This document shows, piece by piece, positions 54,681-64,000 of a stretch of DNA of 64,000 nt. Position numbers and translations under genes: made by a program. The DNA comes from Gymnothorax reevesii (Eukaryota > Chordata > Actinopteri > Anguilliformes > Muraenidae). The stretch lies in assembly GCA_029721435.1 (NCBI GenBank), contig CM056573.1:94624947-94688946 (forward strand), in the 5' to 3' direction. How positions within the stretch are numbered: position 1 is the first letter of the stretch; the number at the start of each line of letters is the position of its first letter. The notes below the pieces were generated by a model. The model had not been told where the DNA came from, did not search any database, and worked only from the letters and a program-made list of their open reading frames with translations.

Positions 54681-55483
54681 TTTCAACAGAAGAGCCATAA
54701 AAATATTTTCAGTGTTTTATTATTAAATTAGGTTGCAAAGTAAACACTTTGTATACTTTCTCAATAATGCACTGCGGGAACAACAGATGTTCATACAAAA
54801 AACTGTGTTAGTCGAACTTGCTTACATTTTGAGATCCTTTGCTAAGTTTAAAACTAATACACTGAAAAACTTTGCAATAATATGAGTGCAAATACTGCCT
54901 TTTCCGTTCAGAGATTATCCTGATTTTTTCTTTTATACTGCTTAGAGGTGCCTCTGTAATGTTCATAGATGGATGCCATATTCATAAACTTGTTTTTCTG
55001 TCTTGTATCCAAATACTTTTGATTAGATTTTTTTATTACTATTGTTTATTACTATTGTTTGTGTTGTGAACATTTATTATGAAACTTAACAATATTGAAA
55101 AACTGACAAAACCTCACAATTTTTAAGTATCTTCATTACATGACGGTCTGTTGTACTATTAGCAATGGTTGAAATCATTATACACCAACTTACAAGATAG
55201 CTCCGTAGCTATCCTAGTTAGTGATCTTGCTACGGTGTGATGCCAGCCTGCACCAATGACTTGGGAATACCTTGCTCGGTTTTTGTGTAGCCCAACATCC
55301 CATATAGCTTCCACATAAGTTGGAAAACAGTTTTAACAGTGATAATTAGGGCTGTCACCTTTAATTAATCGCGATCCACTATGAGGCAGACAGACTTTCT
55401 TGCTTTTTACTTTTTCTATGACATATACCTAATGCGGTCATTTGAAATGCCTCTGGGAAGAAAACTGTGATTTGAAGTCCACC
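54681..55483. other. Intron 1, unassigned part
   Basis: AT-rich sequence with no recognisable feature. AGGGCTGTCACC near 55350, followed by TTAATTAATCGCGAT, is a motif often seen at transposon-related junctions in fish, but no partner was found. Confidence 0.35.
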
Positions 55484-56316
55484 AATTACCAGCGAGGTTG
55501 GACAGCCTCTATCGCCTTGGCATAATTAGCTCACCTTAAATCATTTCCCGTGTACTTTGCCTAACTTGCAATCAAGCCATTTATTCAGCCAACTGATGAA
55601 TCAAAATCAAAATGTGGCCTATAATGATTAAGAAGTGATTATGACACGCAGATGGACCTGACCAGGTTGCCGTGTTAGATTAGATAAATTTCAATAATCT
55701 GAATAAATAGCAGACCTCTGAATTCCACCTTTCATTAAGGAATTTTGTATGCATTATTAAAGATATTTCAAAAAAAAAATGAAGTTATCCAAAGATGTCC
55801 CTGGTTTTAAGAGCTTTAAAATATAGGCTACGTGAAGTGGAAAAATTTTGTGAGGCATACCGAACATGAATGTGAGAGAGAATACTTTTGCATTGCAGGC
55901 AATAGTCAAATGCACCGAAGATTTAGCAAATAACGTTCAGGCGAATCTTTGCCGCAAATGCCGAGGAATTTTTTTTATTAGATAATTGAACGAGAGTAAT
56001 TTAAAATAATGTAACTCAAAGCACTTGATTTTATTTACTTTTGAGCATCTAAATAACCAACAGTGAGAGCGGAAAACATTTTGTTTAAGCATATGGAACG
56101 TGACATGTAAATTGTTAACGAATTTGCAAATCTTTCAATATAACGCAACAGCCTGGTTAGGTCTGTCTGCTTCTCATTATCTCCATATTTTGGTTTTGAT
56201 TTGTCAGTTGACTGAAAAAATGGCTTGATTGCAAGTCCGGCAAAGTACACGGGAATTGATTTAAGGTTAGCTAATTATGCCAAGGCGATGGAGGCTGTCC
56301 AGCCTCGCTGGTAATT
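55484..56316. mobile_element. Foldback element with about 200-bp arms
   Basis: The left arm starts AATTACCAGCGAGGTTGGAC and the right arm in reverse complement starts AATTACCAGCGAGGCTGGAC. Both continue into CGCCTTGGCATAATTAGCT, CCCGTGTACTTTGCC and TTGCAATCAAGCCATTT. The centre of about 400 bp is unpaired and AT-rich. No ORF of interest was found. Confidence 0.85.
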
Positions 56317-56753
56317 TTATTGAAGAAGAACCTATATTTAGCATTTTCAGACTCCTCCAAATTTAAAAGCAAAACAAAGCTTGAATTTTTCATCATTTAA
56401 CACATTCTTGTAAATGTAAAATATCTAATTCAGTGTCTGCTTAAACGCCAAACAAAAACTGGGTGCTAGGAGATTACTGTCATCCAGTGGCTGACTGTCT
56501 TGCCGGGGCAAAGTGATGGAGCTGGAAACATTAAACTGCTGACATGTAAAAGAAAGTCGGAGATCAGGAGTTAGCCTCAGTAGTCAATAAATTCACTAGC
56601 TGGCTGGATAGCGCTATGGCTCGTTAACACCGTTTGGTTTTTTCAGGCGCTTTACTGCTGCACATCGCTCATGGAGACAAAAAAAGGAATATACATTGGG
56701 CAGTTTTACCCTTGCCTCACCTTCCTCTTTACTTTTTTTTAATTCTATTTTTT

Positions 56754-57560
56754 AGCTCACCTGACAAAGTCAGATGAGCTTATGTCATGGCCTGTTTGTC
56801 TTTCGTTCGTCGTCATCGTTGTTCGTCGTCGTTCGTCGACCGTAAACATCGTCTCTTCCGAAACCACTGGGCCTACGAAGCTGAAACTTGACTGGTACCT
56901 TCCTACCCATGAGGACACCAAAGTTTGTTCAAGGCGTTCCGATCTGATTTCAAACATGGCCGCCACAGCGGCCATACTGAAAATCACATAATTGGCCATC
57001 TGAAAGCTATTTATGCACATATTCAGCTGAATTTTGCTATGTAGTTAGTACGTGGCAAAATACATCATACGGCTTTTTCCGTATTTCGAATTTTGGCCTT
57101 GCTTTGACCTTCAACTTTATACAACCCCTGTGAGTTACATTGAAATCTTTCAAAATCATCTTCTCCGAAACTACTTGGCCAATGAAGCTAAAACTTGGCA
57201 GGCATCTTCCTGCCCATGCGGACACCAAAGTTTTTTCAAGGCGTTTCCATCCGATTTCAAATATGGCTGCTCTGGCGGCCATTTTGAAAATGACATTAAT
57301 CACCATCTAAAAGCTATTTATGCATATATTCAGCTCAATTTTCCTATGTAGGTAGTAGGTAGCAAGATACATGACATATAATTCAGGTTTTAAATGTCAA
57401 GGTCACTGGAGGTAATAAACAAGTTGAAATCTTGCCTTTGGCTACTGGTCAAAAGTGGGCATGCAAGAAAGTCCCTAGGTTTTTGATGACTGGTTTGAGT
57501 TAAACTGCTTCTTACACACCCTTGAGTGGTCAGGTGAGCTACAGGGCCCGTGGCACTATT
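56754..57560 (+). mobile_element. Helentron-like (HINE) element with two internal repeats
   Basis: The left end reads AGCTCACCTGACA, and TCAGGTGAGCT appears 20-25 bp before the right end (57529-57539). It is followed by a GC-rich hairpin (GGGCCCGTGGCAC) and a T-rich tail. An inverted repeat between the 5' tip and a 3' subterminal site, plus a 3' hairpin, is the asymmetric layout of Helentron-type elements. Internally a unit of about 240 bp occurs twice (about 56842 and 57140), each with CTTCCGAAAC- or CTCCGAAAC-, CACCAAAGTTT and AAAGCTATTTATGCA. No Rep/helicase is present. Confidence 0.6.
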
Positions 57561-57990
57561 TTTGTGTATGTTCTTTAACTGCATTCGTAGTGAAATTGCT
57601 GAGAAAGTTTAGCTTGCTAATCAGAATACAGCGTCCTCCATAATTATTGGCGCCCCTGGTTAAGATGTGTTAAAAGCCTTAAAATAAATTCAATTTTTAT
57701 TGCAGAAGCATACTCGCTCACTGAAATTTGTAGAAAAATGTAACCTTCAACTCAAGTGAATTTTAAGGGAAAAAAAATCCCTGACTAAGAAATAATTATT
57801 TTCCATAAAATCACTTGTTCCACAATTATTGGCACCCCTAAAAATTGAAGTTTTTCTGTCATCTCTACAATAGTTTATAAAGTTGATCAAAGTATCTAGG
57901 AACATGTAATCAGTAATTCATCACATCCTTTTTCCCTGGGGTATAAATATGACGTGACACAGAGGCCATTTCTCTTATCCACGCTTCAAC

Positions 57991-59004
57991 ATGGGGAAAA
58001 TAAAGGACCACACCATTCAAGTAAGGCAGATGCGTGTCGACCTTCACAAGTCAGGCAATGGCTACAGGAAAATAGCCACTTGCCTGCACCTGCCCATATC
58101 TACTGTCAGAGGAATCATGAAGAAGTTTAAAAGAACTGAAACAGTGGTAAACAAGCCTGGACGAGGACGCAAGGTTATTTTGCCACCACGCACAGTGAGG
58201 AGGATGGTAAGAGAAATAAAAAGTTCTCCAAAGCTCACTGTTAAAGAATTGCCACAAGTGGTAGCATCTTGGGGTCACAAAGTCTCCAAAACAACCATCA
58301 GGCGCTATCTACATGCCAACAACCTGTTTCAGAGGCATGCACGGAAAAATCCTTTTCTCACTCACAATCATAAATGCAAAAGTCTGGAATTCGCTAAGCG
58401 GTACTGGGACTTCAACTGGGACCGTGTGCTTTGGTCAGATGAGACCAAGATGGAGCTTTTTGGCAACAAACACTCTAAGTGGGTCTGGTGGAGCACAAAA
58501 GATGAGTATGCAGAAAAGCACCTCATGCCCACTGTGAAGTATGGGGGAGGATTGGTGATGCTGTGGGCCTGTTTCTCTTCCAGAGGCCCTGGGAACCTTG
58601 TTTGGGTGCATGGCATCATGTACGCTTTGAAATACCAGGACATTTTAAATCAAAATCTGGTGGCCTCTGCCCGAAAGCTGAAGATGAGTCGTCACTGGGT
58701 CTTTCAACAAAATAATGACCCTAAACATGTGGCCAAATCTACACAGAAATGGTTCACCAGACACAGAATCAAGCTCCTCCCATGGCCATCTCAGTTCCCA
58801 GACCTCATTCCCACTGAAAACCTGTGGAGTGAGCTAAAGAGGAGAGTGCAGAGGAGAGGACCCAGGTCGCTGGATGATTTAGAGAGATTGTGCAAAGAGG
58901 AATGGTTGAAGATCCCTCTTTCTGTATTCTCCCATCTTGTGAAAAATAATAGGAGAAGATTAGGTGCTGTTTTGTTGGCAAAAGGGGGCTGTACAAAGTA
59001 TTAA
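57991..59004 (+). CDS. Tc1-family transposase with mutated DDE site
   Basis: This is a 337-codon uninterrupted ORF, the normal length for the family (about 340). It has two N-terminal helix-turn-helix motifs (about 9-48 and 66-112) that would bind the DR sites. A basic GRGRK hook lies at 57-61 and a DD34E catalytic domain follows. D150 lies in WSDETKMELFG and E276 in PTENLWSELK. The second position, expected D in FQQDNDPKH, is N241 (FQQNND), exactly 35 positions before E276. A missing metal-binding aspartate should abolish cleavage. SQFPDLIPTEN also departs from the usual SQSPDLNPIEN. The ATG at 57991 follows the left end by 360 bp, as in active relatives. The tail KGGCTKY is typical. It is within intron 1 in the gene's sense orientation. 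Confidence 0.95.
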   Translation: MGKIKDHTIQVRQMRVDLHKSGNGYRKIATCLHLPISTVRGIMKKFKRTETVVNKPGRGRKVILPPRTVRRMVREIKSSPKLTVKELPQVVASWGHKVSKTTIRRYLHANNLFQRHARKNPFLTHNHKCKSLEFAKRYWDFNWDRVLWSDETKMELFGNKHSKWVWWSTKDEYAEKHLMPTVKYGGGLVMLWACFSSRGPGNLVWVHGIMYALKYQDILNQNLVASARKLKMSRHWVFQQNNDPKHVAKSTQKWFTRHRIKLLPWPSQFPDLIPTENLWSELKRRVQRRGPRSLDDLERLCKEEWLKIPLSVFSHLVKNNRRRLGAVLLAKGGCTKY

Positions 59005-59055
59005 CATCAGGGGTGCTAATAATTGTGGCACACATGATTTGATGTAAAATAATTA

Positions 59056-59344
59056 TTACCTCCGCCAAGGAGGTTATGTTTTTGGTGCCGTTTGTTTGTT
59101 GGTTTGTGTGCCTACAACATAACTCAAAAACGTATGGCCGAATTTTGATGAAATTTTCAGGGTAGGTGGGTATTAAGTCAAGGAACAGCTGATTTAATTT
59201 TGGCATATCTGGGCCAAAGTGCTGCTGAGATATACGCCAAAGTTCAAGATTTCAAGTCTTTCCAATGGGCCGGAGTTCCGATCGCCGTGCTTTTGGGTTT
59301 GCTGCCCCCTGGCGGAGGTCTGCGCTCTCTGAGTGCTTTTCTAG
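59056..59344 (+). mobile_element. Helentron-like (HINE) insertion in the Tc1 right end
   Basis: The element begins (TT)ACCTCCGCCAAGGAGGT and ends GGCGGAGGTCTGCGCTCTCT, then GAGTGCTTTTCTAG. The 5' tip ACCTCCGCC is inverted near the 3' end as GGCGGAGGT. A hairpin (GCGCTC/GAGTGC) and a terminal CTAG follow. Comparison with the intact left end of the same Tc1 shows the empty target as AATTATTTCTT, so the insertion lies between A and T without clear target duplication. These are Helitron/Helentron hallmarks; no coding sequence is present. Confidence 0.65.
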
Positions 59345-59512
59345 TTTCTTAATGTGGGATTTTTTCCCCACTGAATAAATGCACTTGAATTAAAGGTAGC
59401 ATTTTCCTCTTTTTTTCATTGTGGTCCTATATTATTTAGAAAAAAACTTAATTCTTTAGAAGCTGAAGAACACATCTTAACCACGGGTCCCAGTAATTAT
59501 GGAGGGCGCTGT

Positions 59513-59873
59513 AGCTTACTTTGACATTTGATTGGTCCACATATTTCCCATAAATCCTTACAAAAGAAAGCAAGAGGAAAGATGTTTTCCATTACACAAA
59601 GAGAAAACATGCAGCCTAACCACTGTCAATATCAATGAAAAATTCAATTAAATATAGTTCGTCTGACGAAGGCCCCTGCATGTTTACATGATGATTAAAC
59701 ATTGATGAATTGAAATCTGAAAGGAGCCGTATGTAAGAAATGTTTGTAGATTAATCATAAATGGCCCTGACATTTAAGGAATGCTTATATCACTGACAAC
59801 ATTAGTCCAGCCAGAATATTGTCATTACAAAAGCAAAGTTGCAGCCCACAACTAATGTTGATGTTTTCATTTT
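59513..59873. other. Intron 1, unassigned part
   Basis: AT-rich sequence with no recognisable feature between the Tc1 element and the short ORF that follows. Confidence 0.35.
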
Positions 59874-60233
59874 GTGTTTTGGCCTGTTGCGCTACCCTCC
59901 ACCTTTCTCCCAATCATGAAGTTAGTAGCATTTCGGCATCCAGGTTGCCAGTTACCACTGAGCTGCAGCTACAAGCGTTTCAGAGCACAAATGTCTGACG
60001 TTACTAAACCTAAAAGGCCTTGTTATGATTCTGAAATGCGTCGTGACAAAGTCAGAAACAAAACAAGGATCTGTACAGGACATGCCTTTGAAAGATTGAG
60101 ACGGCTGAAAGCGGAGAAGAATTTGAAGACTGACGCCGAACATTATCCGTACATTATCGAAAAGGAATTTTCTGTGGTAGCCCCTACATTCAAACTAAAT
60201 GCATTCGTAACAAGCTTTATATCGCACCACTAG
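59874..60233 (+). pseudogene. Short ORF of a repeated, probably transposon-linked family
   Basis: The 119-codon frame contains MSDVTKPKRPCYDSEMRRDK, then ICTGHAFERLRRLKAEKNLK and TDAEHYPYIIEKEF. The pattern of an aromatic-Arg helix (AFxRxRxLK) followed by KTDAE resembles the N-terminal part of proteins repeated in fish genomes and often linked to transposons; I cannot name the family. No splice sites matching the LTBP gene phase were seen, so it is not taken as an LTBP exon. It could equally be a chance ORF. Confidence 0.35.
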
Positions 60234-61640
60234 CCTAACGAAGACATTTCAGCATGGTATGCTGATGAAAATGATCCATCTTTCGATAGGAATGAGCTTT
60301 TACAGTATTTATCTTTACAATCATATTTGGTGATAACATAATTTTTGCTATACATAATTACTTTGCAAACCATCACGCATGAAGCATAAACATAATTAAC
60401 AGACGATACTTACAGTGTAGGACTTGTTGCTTGCCATGGTTGTTCCTTGTCGTAGACATTCTTCCTGGATCCGGCTGCCTTGCTGGCAACTTCTCGTCTG
60501 TGGGAGAGGAGGAGGGAATACTGTGCTCTGCACTATTTTGAATGTGATTGCAGTACCAGTTTTGGCCACAAACTTACATACAACTCCTTTTAAACCGTTA
60601 CTTCCCACAAGTGAGATTTGTTTGGCTTGGCTTTTTTTTTTTTTTTTTTGCTGGAAAACAACTTATTCATATAAATCATGCTGACCCATCTCCTGGCTTC
60701 TACAAACCATGTGAAGTCCATTGTAGATACAGCATATTCTCTAACTTTTTACTGTTGCAATCATTATTTCGCTCAGCAGGGATAACTTGTCTGCAAACTC
60801 TCATCACATTGCATCATATGCGAGCCTGGGTGCAAATGGTACCCTGGAGTTTCGGCCACTGGTCATGAACTACTTGAATTTCAGCAATTGTTTGAGATTT
60901 GTTCACAATCCACAACCTTCACTGACTGCTGCCAATCACCTCTACGCCCTCCCAAAACCTGCTTTTTTCTGGTGGAGAAGACATTGAACCCAGTTGAATG
61001 GGTATGTGGCTATGTTAGCGAGCTGGCCAGCTCGCAGTCCTTTTTATTAAGCATCTAGGTGTGCGCTGTTGTTTTCTTGATACAACATTTGTTACACAAC
61101 TACACCCAGGATTAACACTTCAAATCGGACCATTGACTGCTGACAAAGCCACACACTGGATGTAGTGATGTTACATTGACTGAAGCATGCTTGATTTATG
61201 ATTCTGCATTTCTTTCGTCCTCTCCATTGATCCAAATTTGGTGGGGATATTCTTGCTACATCTGATCTCTTCCCAAATCTACGCCCATGAGTGAGCAAAT
61301 ATTTACATATTATTTACAAATATTTCTCGCTATCTTTGTCCACAAACTGCTAAAATCATTGAATAAAGTGTCAATTTGTTTTTACAATGGCCATTTTACC
61401 TTCAGATACGTACGTTGGGGACGCAAGTTCTACTTTTCTTTTTCCTCCTATAGATCCACCTAAAGGTGATTTTGAATGAAGTGTGAGCGCCTATATTGTC
61501 AAGAGTTTTCTCTTTGTAGGCAGTCCCTGTTTAATACAACTGGAGCTATTCAGTCTTTAATCTTCACAGACTAAATATTTTTAACGGCAAATGCTGGATG
61601 GTCATTAATCCAGAATTGCACACAGTTGTTTCTGAGAACA
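60234..61640. other. Intron 1, mixed repeat-like sequence
   Basis: The part around 60855-60960 (TTTGAGATTTGTTCACAATC, CACAACCTTCACTGA, CCAATCACCTCTACGC) resembles 14075-14150 (TTTGAAATTTGTTCACTTTC, CACAACCTTCCCTGA, GCAAATCACCTCTGTGC). A shared older repeat is likely. A poly(T) run is at about 60630. No gene was found. Confidence 0.4.
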
Positions 61641-63454
61641 CCCACATGGAAAGAACCTATATAAACATATAGGTTTTAATATTGGGCCAGAAATAGGTTT
61701 TGCATATATGCAACATACATAAAATTGGCCGTTTTCACATATTATAGGGACATATATATGTACCAATAATATATGAAAACGGCCAATTTTATGTATGTCA
61801 CATATATGCGAAACCTATTTTGTAAAACCGATATGTCTTTTTTCAATTTGGCATCTCCAATCCCACCCGAATCTGGGATATCCAATTAGGGAACTATGTA
61901 CAAGTACATAGACTTCTTCGCACATGCAGCCACATATGGTTGACTCAGGTGAGTGTACACTGCTCACCGCTCCAAAACCCACGCCTGTTGGTTGCTGTTT
62001 TTCATGTATTCACTGAGTGAGACTTCCCAAGCTCTTCCCAAGACTTCACAAGAATGAGGGTGGTGGATACTTAAACAAGGAAAAAGGTTTGAATGTTCTT
62101 TATGAGTGCCCGTCTGGCCAACAGGACGCGCCGAGGGGAACACTGATCTACATAACCCTTCCCAGCAGGCCCTTCCTAATTTGCATCCCTGTAGCATTGG
62201 CCAATTGTGCGCTACTTCTGAAAAGAGCTTCCGACCACTGCTGGTTGATACGAGGCGGGGATTAAAACCTGTTCGTTTATATAGGTTATTTCTGTGTGGG
62301 AATTTTAGAGAATTTAAGAATCCTTGTTATTTCATCCCTGTAGGAAAACGTCTGAGATCTTTTAGTAGCTATACAAGCATCTCAGAAAAAAGACAAGCGT
62401 CTGGTCATTAAAACTGTGCACAGAAATGTAGACTTTGTCTTCAAATTCATTAACCACTGTGAAATGCTCAAATAGATGTGGGGATGAAAATGACTTTTGA
62501 AAGGCATGTTGACTTGAATGTATGTTCTTTTATTTTGTTATTTTTGTTTTATTTTGCTACATTTAGACCAAGGACATCTGAGCCATATTCATCTAGAAAC
62601 TGCATTACAGACAAGATAGAAAACATTGCATTTGGTGGAGATAACAGTGTAGTGTATTACCTTTCAGTGGATGTGTATGAGTTGTAATGATGTGAATCAA
62701 TTTTATCTAATTTGGTGAATCTGGCAGTGACTTAAAGTTGAAAAAATGCTTAATTGATGAAATAAGCATAATCAAACCATTTTGTTTTTATACATTTCCT
62801 TCTCTTCCACAATTCACAACTCAATCTTCATAGTATGGAAATAAGTATGGTCAAGAAAGAATTGATGACCTTGTTATTGTTAATGTTTCAGGAAAAAAAT
62901 GTAACAAATAGTATTAGATATTTGTGTTGATATCATAGCTTTTTGTCATCTCTCACTTGCCATAGTTAATAATGACTGGTTTACACGTAACTTGCCGTTC
63001 TCACGTCAACATGTATTTAGGATCAAATGTGATGCCAATTTCACTTGTTCACATGCGATTTATAATTTTTTTCATGAAATTTTTGTTATTTCTGTCAGAG
63101 ACTTTGGACTAATATGCAGATATTACCTTGAGAATTAAAATATGAGCTAGGCATCATGTATCACAGTTGCAAAAGTGAGATATGAGCTATACAATAGGTA
63201 TGACGACCAGAACCTGCCACTTGGTATAAGAGCTATATAGGAGACATATACCTTGTATGTACATACAGGGTCTATATGTGGATATAAAGAAGCGATATAG
63301 GAGACCTATATGCCCTGTATGTGCATATATATGTACCTGAATTTTTCCTGTATGCGGCCTAAATACGGCATATATGAGCATATAAGCAGCATATATTCGG
63401 CATATAGGTTGCATATATGCGCAAATATGTTCATATAGATTCTTTCCATGTGGG
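61641..63454. mobile_element. TIR element ending just before exon 2 (CCCACATGGAAAGAA ends)
   Basis: The left end is CCCACATGGAAAGAACCTAT and the right end in reverse complement is CCCACATGGAAAGAATCTAT. Both continue into AACATAT. The right portion (63190-63440) is dense in ATATAGG/CCTATAT/GCATATATG. This may be one 1.8-kb element or two short relatives bracketing unrelated DNA. No ORF of a known transposase was seen between them. Confidence 0.55.
61690..61821. repeat. Inverted repeat inside the left part of the TIR element
   Basis: The left arm reads AAATAGGTTTTGCATATATG and the right arm in reverse complement AAATAGGTTTCGCATATATG. Both continue into ACATACATAAAATTGGCCG. The arms are about 55 nt and the loop about 20-25 nt. 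Confidence 0.8.
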
Positions 63455-63493
63455 CATAGCTTTACTGTTGCCTTCGATTTTGTTGTTCTGCAG

Positions 63494-63567
63494 CCCCAAT
63501 GTATGTGGAGGACAGCAATGCTGCTCTGGATGGGCTGTTGCCCCTGGGACAAATCGATGCATCAAGC
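63494..63567 (+). CDS. ltbp2: Latent TGF-beta binding protein (LTBP2-like), exon 2
   Basis: This 74-nt exon has an acceptor TTGTTGTTCTGCAG and a donor C|GTAAGT. It completes the split Gly codon from exon 1 (phase 2) and reads PNVCGGQQCCSGWAVAPGTN then RCIK before a phase-1 donor. In LTBP1-4 the first cysteine-rich motif has the form NVCGG-(Q/R)-CC-xGW...RC-(I/T)-K-P and sits directly before an EGF-like domain. CIK and the preceding LTG favour LTBP2. One residue is inserted relative to the mammalian motif (GGQQCC instead of GGQCC). The +1 base C would begin the expected Pro codon in exon 3, outside the window. The neighbouring open frame (63417-63626) is this exon read into intron. Confidence 0.78.
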
Positions 63568-64000
63568 GTAAGTATACACCCATCTTTGAGGTTTTGTTTT
63601 TAGCAAAAGTGATGTACAAAATATAATACTCAGTGTTTAAAACCTGCTTTTGGCTGAGGCTATGTTGTTTGTCTGTTTTTGTCTTGACATTAGCAGACCA
63701 AAGCTGATTAATGTTGCTTGCATTACACTACTGCTCATATACTGTTCTACATCATGTAAACATGTCAGAAATGACGATGGACCTAATCTATGGGCATGAT
63801 CAAATTTCTTGGAAGAAAATGAACATCCTCAAACAATAATGCAGGCTAATTGATTTGAAAAGTTCTTTGGATTATCTGGATAAATATGTATCCCTGTCTT
63901 TTTGTAAGCTCGACAGTAAATTGCAAGAGAGTTTTTAGTTGCAGTCAGTGTCAAAGTTTGACATTTCTCTTGTCAATAAGGAAAATTGTATGTTTTGAAA
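63568..64000 (+). other. Intron 2 of the LTBP-like gene, 5' part
   Basis: It starts GTAAGTATAC. No further exon was recognised before the window ends. Confidence 0.6.

Larger units (their letters stand above)
57629..59511 (+). mobile_element. Tc1-like IR/DR transposon with full-length ORF
   Basis: The ends are CAGCGTCCTCCATAATTATT and, in reverse complement, CAGCGCCCTCCATAATTACT, flanked by TA at 57627-57628 and 59512-59513. Each inverted end has an inner direct-repeat copy (CACAATTATTGGCACCCCT at about 57821; its mirror GGGGTGCTAATAATTGTG at about 59009). The right end is interrupted by an insertion at 59056-59344. Without it the element is about 1.6 kb, the normal Tc1 size. Confidence 0.95.

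Overview
This window is vertebrate nuclear DNA, most likely from a ray-finned fish. It is AT-rich, its one host gene has GT-AG introns, and it is crowded with the repeat classes typical of fish genomes: Tc1-like elements with long IR/DR ends, hAT-like MITEs, tRNA-derived SINEs, a CR1/L2-type LINE and a Ty3/Gypsy-class element of the Gmr1 type. I see no prokaryotic genes, rRNA, CRISPR array or free-standing tRNA gene.

Host gene: one gene is supported, on the + strand. Exon 1 (ATG at 41900, donor at 42402/42403) encodes a signal peptide and a cysteine-free, basic, sequon-rich segment. Exon 2 (63494-63567) encodes the first four-cysteine motif of a latent TGF-beta binding protein. The junction spells RRLTG-PNVCGG, which fits LTBP2 better than LTBP1 or LTBP3. 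The intron between them is 21,091 bp and full of transposons, and the gene continues beyond the right edge.

Layout. 1-2.5 kb: a dispersed repeat (copy 1) split by a hAT-like insertion. 3.8-5 kb: a SINE and a foldback element. 7.7-11.7 kb: a hairpin, two broken Tc1 elements and a Helentron-like repeat. 11.8-12.9 kb: a very large palindrome. 13-14 kb: repeat copy A. 15.8-17.4 kb: a LINE with its RT deleted. 19.3-25.4 kb: a Gmr1-like LTR retrotransposon on the minus strand. 26.7-27.7 kb: repeat copy B, inverted relative to A. 32.6-35.05 kb: repeat copy 2, inverted relative to copy 1 and split by a palindromic hAT-like element. 35-36.3 kb: a degenerate Tc1-like element. 36.4-37.2 kb: an LTR-like sequence with an inserted MITE. 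41.8-64 kb: the LTBP gene, whose intron 1 holds a 61-bp minisatellite, a second SINE, palindromic and tandem forms of one repeat family, a THAP-like pseudogene, two Helentron-like elements, a full-length Tc1 transposase ORF with a lost catalytic aspartate, and a TIR element ending 37 bp before the exon 2 acceptor.

The most notable system is the LTR retrotransposon. Its integrase lies upstream of reverse transcriptase in one continuous pol frame, which is the domain order of Ty1/copia, while the RT and integrase sequences are of Ty3/Gypsy type. This order is known for the Gmr1 group of deuterostomes. This copy is disabled by a few point lesions, one of which replaces the last zinc-knuckle cysteine with a stop. 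Also striking is the density of long inverted repeats: at least eight independent foldback structures.
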